From Oligoflexaceae bacterium (GTDB lineage: Bacteria; Bdellovibrionota_B; Oligoflexia; Oligoflexales; Oligoflexaceae): 13,445 nucleotides of DNA. Positions 6,205 to 12,623 of this stretch are shown piece by piece. Below the pieces are notes generated by a model. It saw nothing but the letters and a program-made list of their open reading frames with translations, searched no databases and had not been told where the DNA came from. Location of the stretch: NCBI GenBank assembly GCA_947474445.1, contig CANJJY010000078.1, positions 1-13,445 of the forward strand, given 5' to 3'. The first letter of the stretch is position 1. The number at the start of each line of letters is the position of its first letter. The translations under genes and the position numbers were made by a program.

Positions 6205-6639
6205 ATGAAACGTTCTCTTCTCATCGTCAGTCTCGCCGTGAGTGGCGTCACCTTCGGTCTTACAAAAAAGACTTCGATATCCTTGGCTTCAACCATTGGA
6301 GCTCCAGCAGCGGCGACGGCCTCGCCCGAAGCTCCCAGAGGACCGAAGAGCTCCTTGATACCGAACATGCGCGAGCTTCTCCCCTCCGAATCCGCCGAGA
6401 AAGCTCCCCAGGCCGCGCGCGACACCCAGACCTCGGCCAGTGAGATTTCAAAGGAACCTGAACCCTCTCCCATCGGCGTCAAGCAACTCGATGCTAATAC
6501 CTGTCAGAACGCTAAAGGCATTCTTTTTCGCTCAGAGGATCCGGGCTACGCGGCTTGCCACACGGCTTATCTCAAACAGCAGGAAGATAGCCGCGAAGGC
6601 AGCAGCGAAGTGGAAGCGTCAAAGTCAAATCCACAATAA
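6205..6639 (+). CDS. Small exported protein of unknown function
   Basis: I do not recognise this 144-residue protein. It has a basic N-terminus and hydrophobic core (MKRSLLIVSLAVSGVTFG) consistent with a Sec signal peptide, though the cleavage site is not sharp. A long low-complexity linker rich in Ala, Ser, Pro and Glu (about 30-95) follows, then a short region with two cysteines (NTCQNAKG and YAACHTAY, about 23 residues apart) that may form one disulfide, and a polar Glu/Ser-rich tail. The ATG at 6205 is preferred because GGGAGG lies four bases upstream and the predicted transcription start falls after the ATG at 6181. It is divergent from the lipase gene and has folA downstream on the same strand. 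A role cannot be assigned. Confidence 0.65.
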   Translation: MKRSLLIVSLAVSGVTFGLTKKTSISLASTIGAPAAATASPEAPRGPKSSLIPNMRELLPSESAEKAPQAARDTQTSASEISKEPEPSPIGVKQLDANTCQNAKGILFRSEDPGYAACHTAYLKQQEDSREGSSEVEASKSNPQ

Positions 6640-6828
6640 TCCATTCCCCTTGAGTTGGAAGATGCCGATAGGTGCCGAGCAAACTTCAGGGTTTTTCTCG
6701 GCGTCTTGTCTCCCACGTCTACGTGGCAGTTTCCTCAACGATGACAGGATCACCAACCTCGCCAGCCTTGCCGCGTCAGCAGAACCGTGAGCGAGCACTG
6801 GGTCTCTTCCCCCTGCCCGAGATTTCAG

Positions 6829-6857
6829 CTGCAAGCCCCTAGGTCATGTCTTATAGT
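6829..6857 (+). promoter_or_regulatory. Possible folA promoter
   Basis: TATAGT at 6852-6857 matches 5 of 6 -10 bases, with only a poor -35 (CTGCAA, 6829-6834). It lies about 40 bases before the folA start, at a sensible distance. The rest of 6640-6897 holds no gene I can support; it contains a 6-bp stem (6674-6679 with 6697-6702) without a T-run. Confidence 0.35.
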
Positions 6858-6897
6858 GGCCTCTTCAACGAGCATGAATTTCTGAGGCGGATTTCTT

Positions 6898-7416
6898 ATG
6901 ATCTATACCCATATTGTCGCTTGCTCGAGCAATGGCATCATCGGTCGCGAAGGGCAACTGCCTTGGCATTTGCCCGAAGATCTCAGACGGTTTAAAGAAC
7001 TGACGGTCGGGCACGTTCTCATCATGGGGCGTAAGACCTATAGTTCGATCGGCCGCCCTCTCCCTGGTCGCTTTACAATAGTCGTCTCACGTCAGGACTT
7101 GATCCTGCCGCGGGACGTGAGCCTGGTCTCTTCGCTCGAGGCTGCTTATACTTTGGCCGAAAGTTTGGCGCCCCATTGGGGCGAAGAAACCTTTATTATC
7201 GGCGGTGGCGATATTTACCGGCAAACCGTCGACAAGGTCGATCGCATCTATCTCACGCGCGTCCATGAGACGATCGCGGGCGATACCCACTACCCTGATC
7301 CTGATCTCAAAAACTTTGCTTTAGTGAAGGACGAGCCCTTCGCCAGCTCGCCCCCGAGTACCTTCTGCGTCTATCAGCGACGCCGGATCCAGGAGGGAAA
7401 GACGAGTGGATCGTGA
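6898..7416 (+). CDS. folA: Dihydrofolate reductase
   Basis: Dihydrofolate reductase reduces dihydrofolate to tetrahydrofolate with NADPH in the cytoplasm, serving dTMP, purine and Met synthesis. The 172 residues show the full family signature: ACSSNGIIGREGQLPWHLPED (about 8-28), with Trp23 and the catalytic acid Asp28; MGRKTYSSIGRPLPGR (43-58) for NADPH and folate binding; IVVSR; and FIIGGGDIYRQ, the Gly-Gly cofactor motif. The tail YQRRR resembles the last strand of the family, with about ten extra polar residues. The length is slightly above the usual 160 or so. GAGGCGGA precedes the ATG. It is the metabolic partner of thyA upstream but is not adjacent to it. Its stop lies 13 bases from the end of the convergent DNase gene, with no clear terminator between. 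Confidence 0.97.
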   Translation: MIYTHIVACSSNGIIGREGQLPWHLPEDLRRFKELTVGHVLIMGRKTYSSIGRPLPGRFTIVVSRQDLILPRDVSLVSSLEAAYTLAESLAPHWGEETFIIGGGDIYRQTVDKVDRIYLTRVHETIAGDTHYPDPDLKNFALVKDEPFASSPPSTFCVYQRRRIQEGKTSGS

Positions 7417-7429
7417 GCGGACTCTCGCC

Positions 7430-8272
7430 CTATTCCGCGTCGGTCTTGATCGTAAATTCGATGGGATAATGATCGGAAATCTCTTTGGCGAGTTCTATAC
7501 GCATCTGAAACGCGTCTTGAAAATTAAACGCAGCCCCCACGCTGGCTCGCTTGGCCATATTGCCAAAGGCTAAAGCCCTATCATAGGTGCAAAGGTTAGA
7601 CCCTACCGTCGTATCAGTATTTTCTGGAATCAGTTCTGTCGCTTCATCGTCAAAGAATTGAAATCCTAAGCTAGGATTGTAGTAATCGCAGTCGGCATTC
7701 ATATCGCCCAAAACGATGATGCTGTTGTGATCATAACGGGCCGCGACGTCGCGATAAACAGCGCTGAGGGCATTCAACTCCTGCTTGACCGCACGCGGAG
7801 TCACATGAATCCCAACCACAGAGAAATCAAGCTCGCCTGCGCGAAAATGACCGATATAGGGTTCCCGTTCGAAGAGATCATCTTTGTCGTCGAAAGTTCG
7901 CATATCCAGAGGGGTCACGCGATCTTCGTTATAAATGAAAGCATATTGCTCTTTTGACACTGTGCGGCCCAGTCGGTCGCTCAGCTGCATCTTATAGTTC
8001 TTATCGCTCTTCGCATTCAAGCGATCGAGAAGATCGAATATAGCCGTGTTGTTACTATCGCGGATTTCTTGAATAAAGATGAGGTCGTAACGATCGAGTA
8101 TTTGGACGAGGGCTTGAGTGACGAGGGGATTGCTGACTTTGGATTGACCGAACACTTGTATGTTAAAGGAGGCGATGCGCAGCTTGGAATCGAGGGCTTT
8201 GGCGGGTGGAGGTGCGAACCAACAACTGGTCCAGAGAAAGATAATAAAGCTCGTCCATCGCAAGGGTCTCAT
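7430..8272 (-). CDS. Secreted DNase I-like endonuclease, strikingly similar to animal DNase I
   Basis: This 280-residue protein has a signal peptide (about 1-27, ending AKA before LDSK) and then a full DNase I-type endonuclease/exonuclease/phosphatase fold. From memory of bovine DNase I, the equivalents are: ASFNIQVFG with Asn37; IQEIRDS with Glu69 and Arg71; SKEQYAF with Glu108; FEREP with Arg136; GIHVTP with His156; LGDMNADC with Asp190 and Asn192; CTYDRA with Asp231; and ISDHYPIE with Asp267 and His268. All main metal-binding and catalytic positions are present. Cys195 and Cys228 sit where DNase I has its structural disulfide; the second small disulfide is absent. It should cut DNA outside the cytoplasm with Mg/Ca, for example extracellular DNA. 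AGGAG precedes the ATG, with a candidate promoter at 8306-8334. Confidence 0.94.
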   Translation of the reverse strand: MRPLRWTSFIIFLWTSCWFAPPPAKALDSKLRIASFNIQVFGQSKVSNPLVTQALVQILDRYDLIFIQEIRDSNNTAIFDLLDRLNAKSDKNYKMQLSDRLGRTVSKEQYAFIYNEDRVTPLDMRTFDDKDDLFEREPYIGHFRAGELDFSVVGIHVTPRAVKQELNALSAVYRDVAARYDHNSIIVLGDMNADCDYYNPSLGFQFFDDEATELIPENTDTTVGSNLCTYDRALAFGNMAKRASVGAAFNFQDAFQMRIELAKEISDHYPIEFTIKTDAE

Positions 8273-8305
8273 CCTGACTCCTGTTTAGGAAATTGATCTG
8301 CGGGA

Positions 8306-8334
8306 GATGTACCCGCAAACATCATGTACGTCAA
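8306..8334 (-). promoter_or_regulatory. Possible promoter of the DNase gene
   Basis: On the minus strand TTGACG (8334-8329) is followed after 17 bases by TACATC (8311-8306), a good -35 and a weak -10. The inverted repeat GCGGG-7-CCCGC (8300-8316) overlaps the -10 and could be an operator or a leader hairpin. Confidence 0.4.
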
Positions 8335-8471
8335 ACGCAAACAAGAAAAAGACCTTTTGCAGCTGTCATCCTGCGAGCAATGACCTAGCAATTTCGTATA
8401 AGCATGTGAGCTTTCAGAGACATCGTAGCAGCTGAAACGGGAGGAATAAAGAAGGGAAGGATCAATTTGAA

Positions 8472-8506
8472 ATAAAAGTTTCCGGAAACCGATACTTTTC
8501 GGTTCC
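8472..8506 (-). terminator. Intrinsic terminator after the outer-membrane-like gene
   Basis: On the minus strand GGAACCGA (8506-8499) pairs with TCGGTTTCC (8492-8484) with one bulged T, followed by GGAAACTTTTATTT. It lies just after the stop at 8513. An alternative fold uses the perfect palindrome GTTTCCGGAAAC immediately before the T-run. Confidence 0.6.
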
Positions 8507-8512
8507 CTCTTC

Positions 8513-9232
8513 TTAGAGTTTGCTACCGCGCACGCCGATCATGAAGAAACTAGCGCTTTCCTTCCATTTCCCCCCGTCGTCGTTGACGTAGACGCTTTCA
8601 TTCGGATCGCTGGTGTAGACTTCATAGCTCGGGTGGCCCGTGATTTGTCGCGTGCCAAAACCAAGTGTCAAATAGAGTTCACTGGCCATTTTCACGCCAG
8701 CTTGAAGCACCATTTCATTGACTGCCAACCGATCCCGCTCCAAAGCGATGGTACACGTCGCTCCTCCCGTTCCATCGCAGCCTTGGTAGGGATAGGTGCT
8801 CGCATTGTTTTCTTTGCGAAAGAGATAACCTTCATTCGATGAATAGGCAAAAGAGCCAAAGAAGAGGCCTTCGGGGAGCACGTTGATTTCGATGACAGGC
8901 CCACGATAATCGATATTAGCCTTGCCTTCCGAACGCCCCCACGATCGGTTGACGTAAAAACCATTTTTTTGATAACCGAGGCCCAAGCTCACGATATCGA
9001 AGCGAGCGAGCTGCAAGCCAGCCTTGGCCCGGAAAGCTGAGAGATTCTCACCGTTCCATTCGCCCTTGTCGACTCCGAAATCGCCATAAGCAGCCGCGTA
9101 GACGCCGTTTCTAAAGAGGGTTTTGGTCGAAGAAGCGAGAGCGCTCGAGGCCAGGCTGAGACCCAGACCCACGAGGAGACAAGGCGAAACGATAGGGGCG
9201 TGAGCTTTTTGAATCAGCCGGGATAACAGCAT
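8513..9232 (-). CDS. Putative outer-membrane beta-barrel protein
   Basis: The product of about 239 residues starts with a signal peptide (MLLSRLIQKAHAP, then a hydrophobic core, cleaved near ASSALA). The mature part is rich in Gly, Tyr, Ser and Asn and alternates polar and hydrophobic residues in strand-length blocks (for example VYAAAYGDFG, IVSLGLGYQKNGFYV, LFFGSFAYSSNEGYLF, LYLTLGFGTRQITG, SASFFMIGVRG), which suggests a small outer-membrane barrel. It does not end in the usual Phe, and no family is recognised. Two cysteines (CDGTGGATC) could close a loop disulfide. In-frame ATGs also exist at 9256 and 9244. I chose 9232 because GAGGA lies five bases upstream and because a promoter at 9263-9292 would start transcription near 9256, which makes the longest form unlikely. 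Confidence 0.68.
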   Translation of the reverse strand: MLLSRLIQKAHAPIVSPCLLVGLGLSLASSALASSTKTLFRNGVYAAAYGDFGVDKGEWNGENLSAFRAKAGLQLARFDIVSLGLGYQKNGFYVNRSWGRSEGKANIDYRGPVIEINVLPEGLFFGSFAYSSNEGYLFRKENNASTYPYQGCDGTGGATCTIALERDRLAVNEMVLQAGVKMASELYLTLGFGTRQITGHPSYEVYTSDPNESVYVNDDGGKWKESASFFMIGVRGSKL

Positions 9233-9262
9233 GCCAGTCCTCATGAAGAAAGCCATGCCTCC

Positions 9263-9292
9263 ATTGTATAGAGCCTGGCTTAAAATTGCGAA
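9263..9292 (-). promoter_or_regulatory. Promoter of the outer-membrane-like gene
   Basis: On the minus strand TTCGCA (9292-9287) and TACAAT (9268-9263; 5 of 6 -10 bases) are 18 bases apart. Predicted transcription starts near 9256, about 24 bases before the chosen ATG. Confidence 0.42.
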
Positions 9293-9318
9293 CTCTGGCG
9301 CAAAGCGCGGCGATCTTT

Positions 9319-10164
9319 TTAAGAAAGACCGGTCAGGCGGCGCAGACGATCGCGCCAGCTGGATTTTTGCTCTTGTTTCTCGCGCGGCGAAACCACGGCC
9401 CGATGCGGACTGCTGTGAGTCTGAATCCGGACGCGCTTTTGCGGAGCAGGACCGCTTTGCGCCTGCCGGGGCCTTGGTTCAGCGGCGATGGGAGCTTCCC
9501 TCGCCGCTGCGTTACCCTCGGCAGAATCTTCGCCATCGCCGCCTGCCGTTTGGCCTCCGCGATTGCCGCGGCGCCGACGGCGGCGTTTATATTTCTTTTG
9601 TGGACCTTCTGCATCGTTGACTCGCGGGAATTCGGCCCAATCGAACACGTACACTTCATCGGCAAGTGCAATCAGGTCCTTATGAACCGTGTTCGCATTT
9701 CCACACCAGAGCGTAACGGTCACTCCATGCTCTTTAGCGGCTTCGACGGCGGGTATGAAATCGGAATCACCGGCGACGAGGATCGCGTGCTGAATGTGCC
9801 CCGCTGCTGCATGCCGCACGAGATCGACGGACAAGAGAACGTCGACGCGTTTTTGCTCGTAGACTTCCCGTTGGTTTTCCCAGCGCTTCTGCAGCTTGCC
9901 GAGACGCATGGCCCAGCGTCCGAGACTCTCGATTTGGGCGACGAATTTATTGTGCGTGTCCATCCGCTTCAATTCGTCTTCGGTCGGTTCAGGCGACATA
10001 TAAGGGGCGCAGTAGTAATAATAACAACGAAGCAAATCGAGAGGAAAAGAGGCTCGCGGGGGACTTAAAAGAAAATCGGCGAGCTCCGCATAATCAGCTT
10101 CGACGGCATGCGTCTTCAGCTGAGTCTGGATATAACCCCCATCTATAAAAATTGCGGCGCGCAA
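9319..10164 (-). CDS. NYN-domain (LabA/DUF88) protein with Arg-rich tail, putative ribonuclease
   Basis: The N-terminal 180 residues form a NYN (PIN-like) domain: AIFIDGGYIQ near the start with the first catalytic Asp (Asp8), EQKRVDVLLSVDLVRHA (about 103-119) with the central Asp residues, and AILVAGDSDFIPAV (about 127-140) with the final acidic pair. Known NYN proteins bind Mg and cleave RNA in the cytoplasm. The C-terminal 95 residues are of a different kind: YKRRRRRRGNRGG, then an Ala/Gly/Glu-rich disordered stretch and more basic residues, a probable RNA-binding or ribosome-contacting tail. The TTG at 10164 is chosen because GGAGG lies about five bases upstream; an in-frame TTG at 10179 has no Shine-Dalgarno and would add five residues. 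The physiological target is unknown. The gene is divergent from the TraB-like gene. Confidence 0.88.
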   Translation of the reverse strand: MRAAIFIDGGYIQTQLKTHAVEADYAELADFLLSPPRASFPLDLLRCYYYYCAPYMSPEPTEDELKRMDTHNKFVAQIESLGRWAMRLGKLQKRWENQREVYEQKRVDVLLSVDLVRHAAAGHIQHAILVAGDSDFIPAVEAAKEHGVTVTLWCGNANTVHKDLIALADEVYVFDWAEFPRVNDAEGPQKKYKRRRRRRGNRGGQTAGGDGEDSAEGNAAAREAPIAAEPRPRQAQSGPAPQKRVRIQTHSSPHRAVVSPREKQEQKSSWRDRLRRLTGLS

Positions 10165-10431
10165 AGAGACCTCCGTCAAAATACATAATCAAAAGTCCAG
10201 ACAAAACTGGGCTTATTCGTCTCATACACCGAAAGGAGCCGAAAGCGCAAATGGAGCCCCAGCTCCCGAGACCTGTTGACATATAGCGTGACGCCCCTCG
10301 AAAAGTGCCGTCTACATGCCGTAAGTTTTACGCCAAAATTCCTTTAATATTAGCCACTTAAATCTTGGCCCAGCCATTGCAAGTTCCCCTTCAACTCGAT
10401 GCTGAAATGGATTGAAACTGGAGATGGTGCT

Positions 10432-11445
10432 GTGTGGCTCAAGATCATGCTCTTCGCTGCGTTGGTTGTTTCGACGTCTGTTTCGGCTGCACCTCAAACC
10501 TACGAGGTTAAAGCCCGTACCTATGTAAAGGACAATGGCTCTTCGAGTGTGTTGCTCCTCGATATGGTCCACTTCGGTCCCGTTCGCTATTACAGCGATT
10601 TGAGCCAGCAGCTCGACCGCTACGCAAAATCTAGGCAGAATATTGCCGTTTTGCTCGAAGGGGTCCAGTGTCGCAATCGCATCCTCGGCCTGCGTGACCA
10701 TATTCAGCGCTGGCCCTTTCCAACCCTCGAGGAGTTGAATGCCCGTTTTTCAGCCGCTGAACTCGCCGCGGCCAGAGCTGGACGTATCACTCCCCAATTC
10801 TATCAGTATTTCCGTACAAGCTTCGCGAAAAATATTGGACTCAATGGGATGGACTACTATTTTACCACCCAACCCTGTGAAGGCCAAAAGCTTGCGCAGG
10901 GTGAGCACGGTCATCGGGCGACCCAGCTGCAGGGCATTGACAACCTTTACGCCCAAACCGCTTCACGCATGCTCGGTCTCACGGGTCTCCCAACGATGAC
11001 CCAGAGCGATAGGGGCAACCCCCTCTGGGCACGCATGTTCAACCTCGCCGATCAAGGCACCATCCGCGCGATCGTGATGAGTGATATCGACCAATCGCAG
11101 GTTGATCCCCGTGACCTCGATCAGCTCCTCTGGCAAGCGCGCATGAGCGTGCAGGACACCAACCCGGCTCTGGTTCATACAGCTTACGAATACTTAAATG
11201 TCATGTGGTATTCGATCAACCAGCGGGGCTTTCGCAATCAGATCGTCATCAATAGTCTGGCGATGGGGATTCAGAGGGGGCATCGGCACTTCGTCCTGCC
11301 TTGGGGCGAAGCGCACAATGAAGATCTGGAAAGAAGATTGCTGGAAATGGGCTATCGTCCAGCTGAGCGAGTCATCGTCCCTTACGCACCTTGCAGCTAT
11401 GTGAAGGCCGTGGTGGCCAACGATAGCTGCAAGATGGGACTGTAA
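10432..11445 (+). CDS. Exported TraB/TIKI-like (EreA/ChaN-type) putative metallohydrolase
   Basis: This protein of about 337 residues begins with a signal peptide (VWLKIMLFAALVVSTSVSA, cleaved near AAPQ). The core recalls the TraB/PrgY/TIKI/EreA-ChaN-like superfamily: VLLLDMVHFGPVRYYSDLSQ (about 40-59) with His47; VLLEGVQ (73-79) with Glu76; an Arg-Asn pair in RGFRNQIV (about 265-272); and HFVLPWGEAHNEDLERRL (about 286-303) with His295. Those His, Glu and Arg-Asn positions are the conserved ones in that superfamily, some members of which are metal-dependent proteases or esterases. The activity here is unknown. Several cysteines (for example QCRN, QPCEG, APCSY, DSCK) fit an extracytoplasmic location. 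The GTG at 10432 has GGAG eight bases upstream; the in-frame ATG at 10399 lacks a Shine-Dalgarno and would add 11 polar residues before the signal peptide. It converges with the lipase gene, stop to stop 7 bases. Confidence 0.72.
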   Translation: MWLKIMLFAALVVSTSVSAAPQTYEVKARTYVKDNGSSSVLLLDMVHFGPVRYYSDLSQQLDRYAKSRQNIAVLLEGVQCRNRILGLRDHIQRWPFPTLEELNARFSAAELAAARAGRITPQFYQYFRTSFAKNIGLNGMDYYFTTQPCEGQKLAQGEHGHRATQLQGIDNLYAQTASRMLGLTGLPTMTQSDRGNPLWARMFNLADQGTIRAIVMSDIDQSQVDPRDLDQLLWQARMSVQDTNPALVHTAYEYLNVMWYSINQRGFRNQIVINSLAMGIQRGHRHFVLPWGEAHNEDLERRLLEMGYRPAERVIVPYAPCSYVKAVVANDSCKMGL

Positions 11446-11452
11446 AAGGAAC

Positions 11453-12424
11453 TTAGAAACCTTTGGTCGCGAGTTCTGTCAAAATACTCTGATAGAACTT
11501 GCGCGGGTCAAAACCAGGAGTCGGGCCTGGAGTCACGACTTGAGCGCGGTCGACGATCGCCATATGCGAAACGCCACCAATCCAACCGCTACCGACCGAT
11601 CCACGATAGTTGGCATAAACGGCCGAAGGTTCATCGACGGCGCCATCGTTGGAGGGGCTACCAGCTTTTTTCATGATTTCAGACGTGGTCTTGAAGACAG
11701 GATCGCTGATGGCGCCCGAGATGATGGCCGACCAACTCTGGCTGTAAACGCCATCGATTCCAGTTTCGAGATCACCCATTTTTGCGTTCCAATCGCCCAT
11801 GGTCTTGTGCGTGAGAAGGTCGAGGGCTTCCTTGGCATCGGTTTGTTCTGAATCGCCCTGCAGGCGACCAAAAGCACTCAATACCAGAGCCAAGACGTTT
11901 TCGACCTTATCGCTGATCTTACTGAAAAGATAATCGGCCAAGGTACTGCCACGGTGCGGCGTGGAGAGAGTGGTCAAAGACGAAACGCGATCGTTCAAGG
12001 TTCGCCCGTTGATCAATTTACCTTTGTTCAAAAAGAACATGAAGCGAGAGTCGAGACCGCCCTTGGAGTGAGCGATGATATTAACCTTCTCGAATCCGAG
12101 GTCATCGGTGATATGGAGGACAGTTTGCAGAAGTTGTTGGCTGTTCGTGTCGCTCATACCGAAAGCATCTTGTCCGCCAAAGAAAACTTCGATTTTGCAA
12201 TTCTCGGTCAAATATTGCGGAATGCGACCAAAATACTCGACTCCAAACATATTGTCGCGCGATCCGACGCCATGAACCAAGAGAACGGGATACTTCGTTT
12301 CACAGGGAATTTTGGGATTCTTCGATCCGGCGGTATCGGAATCTTCTTTGCTACCGCAAGCGTTCACAAACATTAAAAGGGACAGGAATACGGCCAAGGG
12401 GAATCGTTTGCCAAATCGAATCAC
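11453..12424 (-). CDS. Lipase lipoprotein, alpha/beta-hydrolase fold
   Basis: This 323-residue protein has a lipoprotein signal (FPLAVFLSLLMFVNAC) with the lipidated Cys23 followed by Gly-Ser, which favours outer-membrane sorting. The rest resembles bacterial family I triacylglycerol lipases: YPVLLVHGVGSRDNMFG (45-61) with the oxyanion-hole His-Gly; VNIIAHSKGGLDSRF (114-128) with nucleophile Ser120; LSTPHRGS (153-160); SNDGAVDEPS with the likely Asp260; and GVSHMAIVD with His287. The elbow is Ala-His-Ser-Lys-Gly instead of the usual Gly-x-Ser-x-Gly. It probably hydrolyses ester lipids at the cell surface. The GTG start has AGGAG ten bases upstream, and no better start exists before residue 18. 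Its own promoter is not obvious in 12425-12619, although a TTGACA (minus strand, 12582-12577) is present. Confidence 0.9.
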   Translation of the reverse strand: MIRFGKRFPLAVFLSLLMFVNACGSKEDSDTAGSKNPKIPCETKYPVLLVHGVGSRDNMFGVEYFGRIPQYLTENCKIEVFFGGQDAFGMSDTNSQQLLQTVLHITDDLGFEKVNIIAHSKGGLDSRFMFFLNKGKLINGRTLNDRVSSLTTLSTPHRGSTLADYLFSKISDKVENVLALVLSAFGRLQGDSEQTDAKEALDLLTHKTMGDWNAKMGDLETGIDGVYSQSWSAIISGAISDPVFKTTSEIMKKAGSPSNDGAVDEPSAVYANYRGSVGSGWIGGVSHMAIVDRAQVVTPGPTPGFDPRKFYQSILTELATKGF

Positions 12425-12593
12425 GGGAAAATCTCTCCTAAGGGGTTCCGATAGTTCAGCGACGTGAATCGCCTAACTCTTACCCTCTTCAGGAATTGAG
12501 CCAAGAGCAGCACGGGGGAAATCATTGTGATTAAAGACGCGACGCTGACTAAAAAGTGACGAGTTTAAGGCAGAAGTGTCAAAAGTTTAGACG

Positions 12594-12623
12594 GTAGAAG
12601 AGGCCGCCTTGTGGCCCTTCTAC
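12594..12623 (-). terminator. Hairpin at the end of the glycosyltransferase gene
   Basis: GTAGAAG (12594-12600) plus GGCC (12602-12605) pairs with GGCC (12613-12616) plus CTTCTAC (12617-12623), an 11-bp stem with one bulged base and a 7-base loop. It begins at the stop codon of the minus-strand gene. The T-run after it is poor (CTAAACTTTT), so termination is only likely, not sure. Confidence 0.4.

Noticed and set aside
6713..6726. Palindrome CCACGT-CT-ACGTGG downstream of the small exported protein gene
   Set aside because: The two-base centre and the lack of a following T-run do not fit a terminator. A protein-binding site is possible but nothing supports it.
9286..10068. A 260-codon plus-strand open frame opposite the NYN gene
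   Set aside because: It is fully antisense to a clear NYN domain. It has no Shine-Dalgarno and no domain of its own.
10094..10282. 62-codon minus-strand frame containing MYFDGGLFARR
   Set aside because: It overlaps the NYN start in another frame and lacks any homology I recognise. The NYN frame carries the complete motif set.
10251..10286. Eleven-codon open frame behind AAGGAG in the NYN/TraB-like intergenic region
   Set aside because: The Shine-Dalgarno spacing is too long (12 bases). The peptide MEPQLPRPVDI shows no leader-peptide features such as runs of one amino acid followed by an attenuator.
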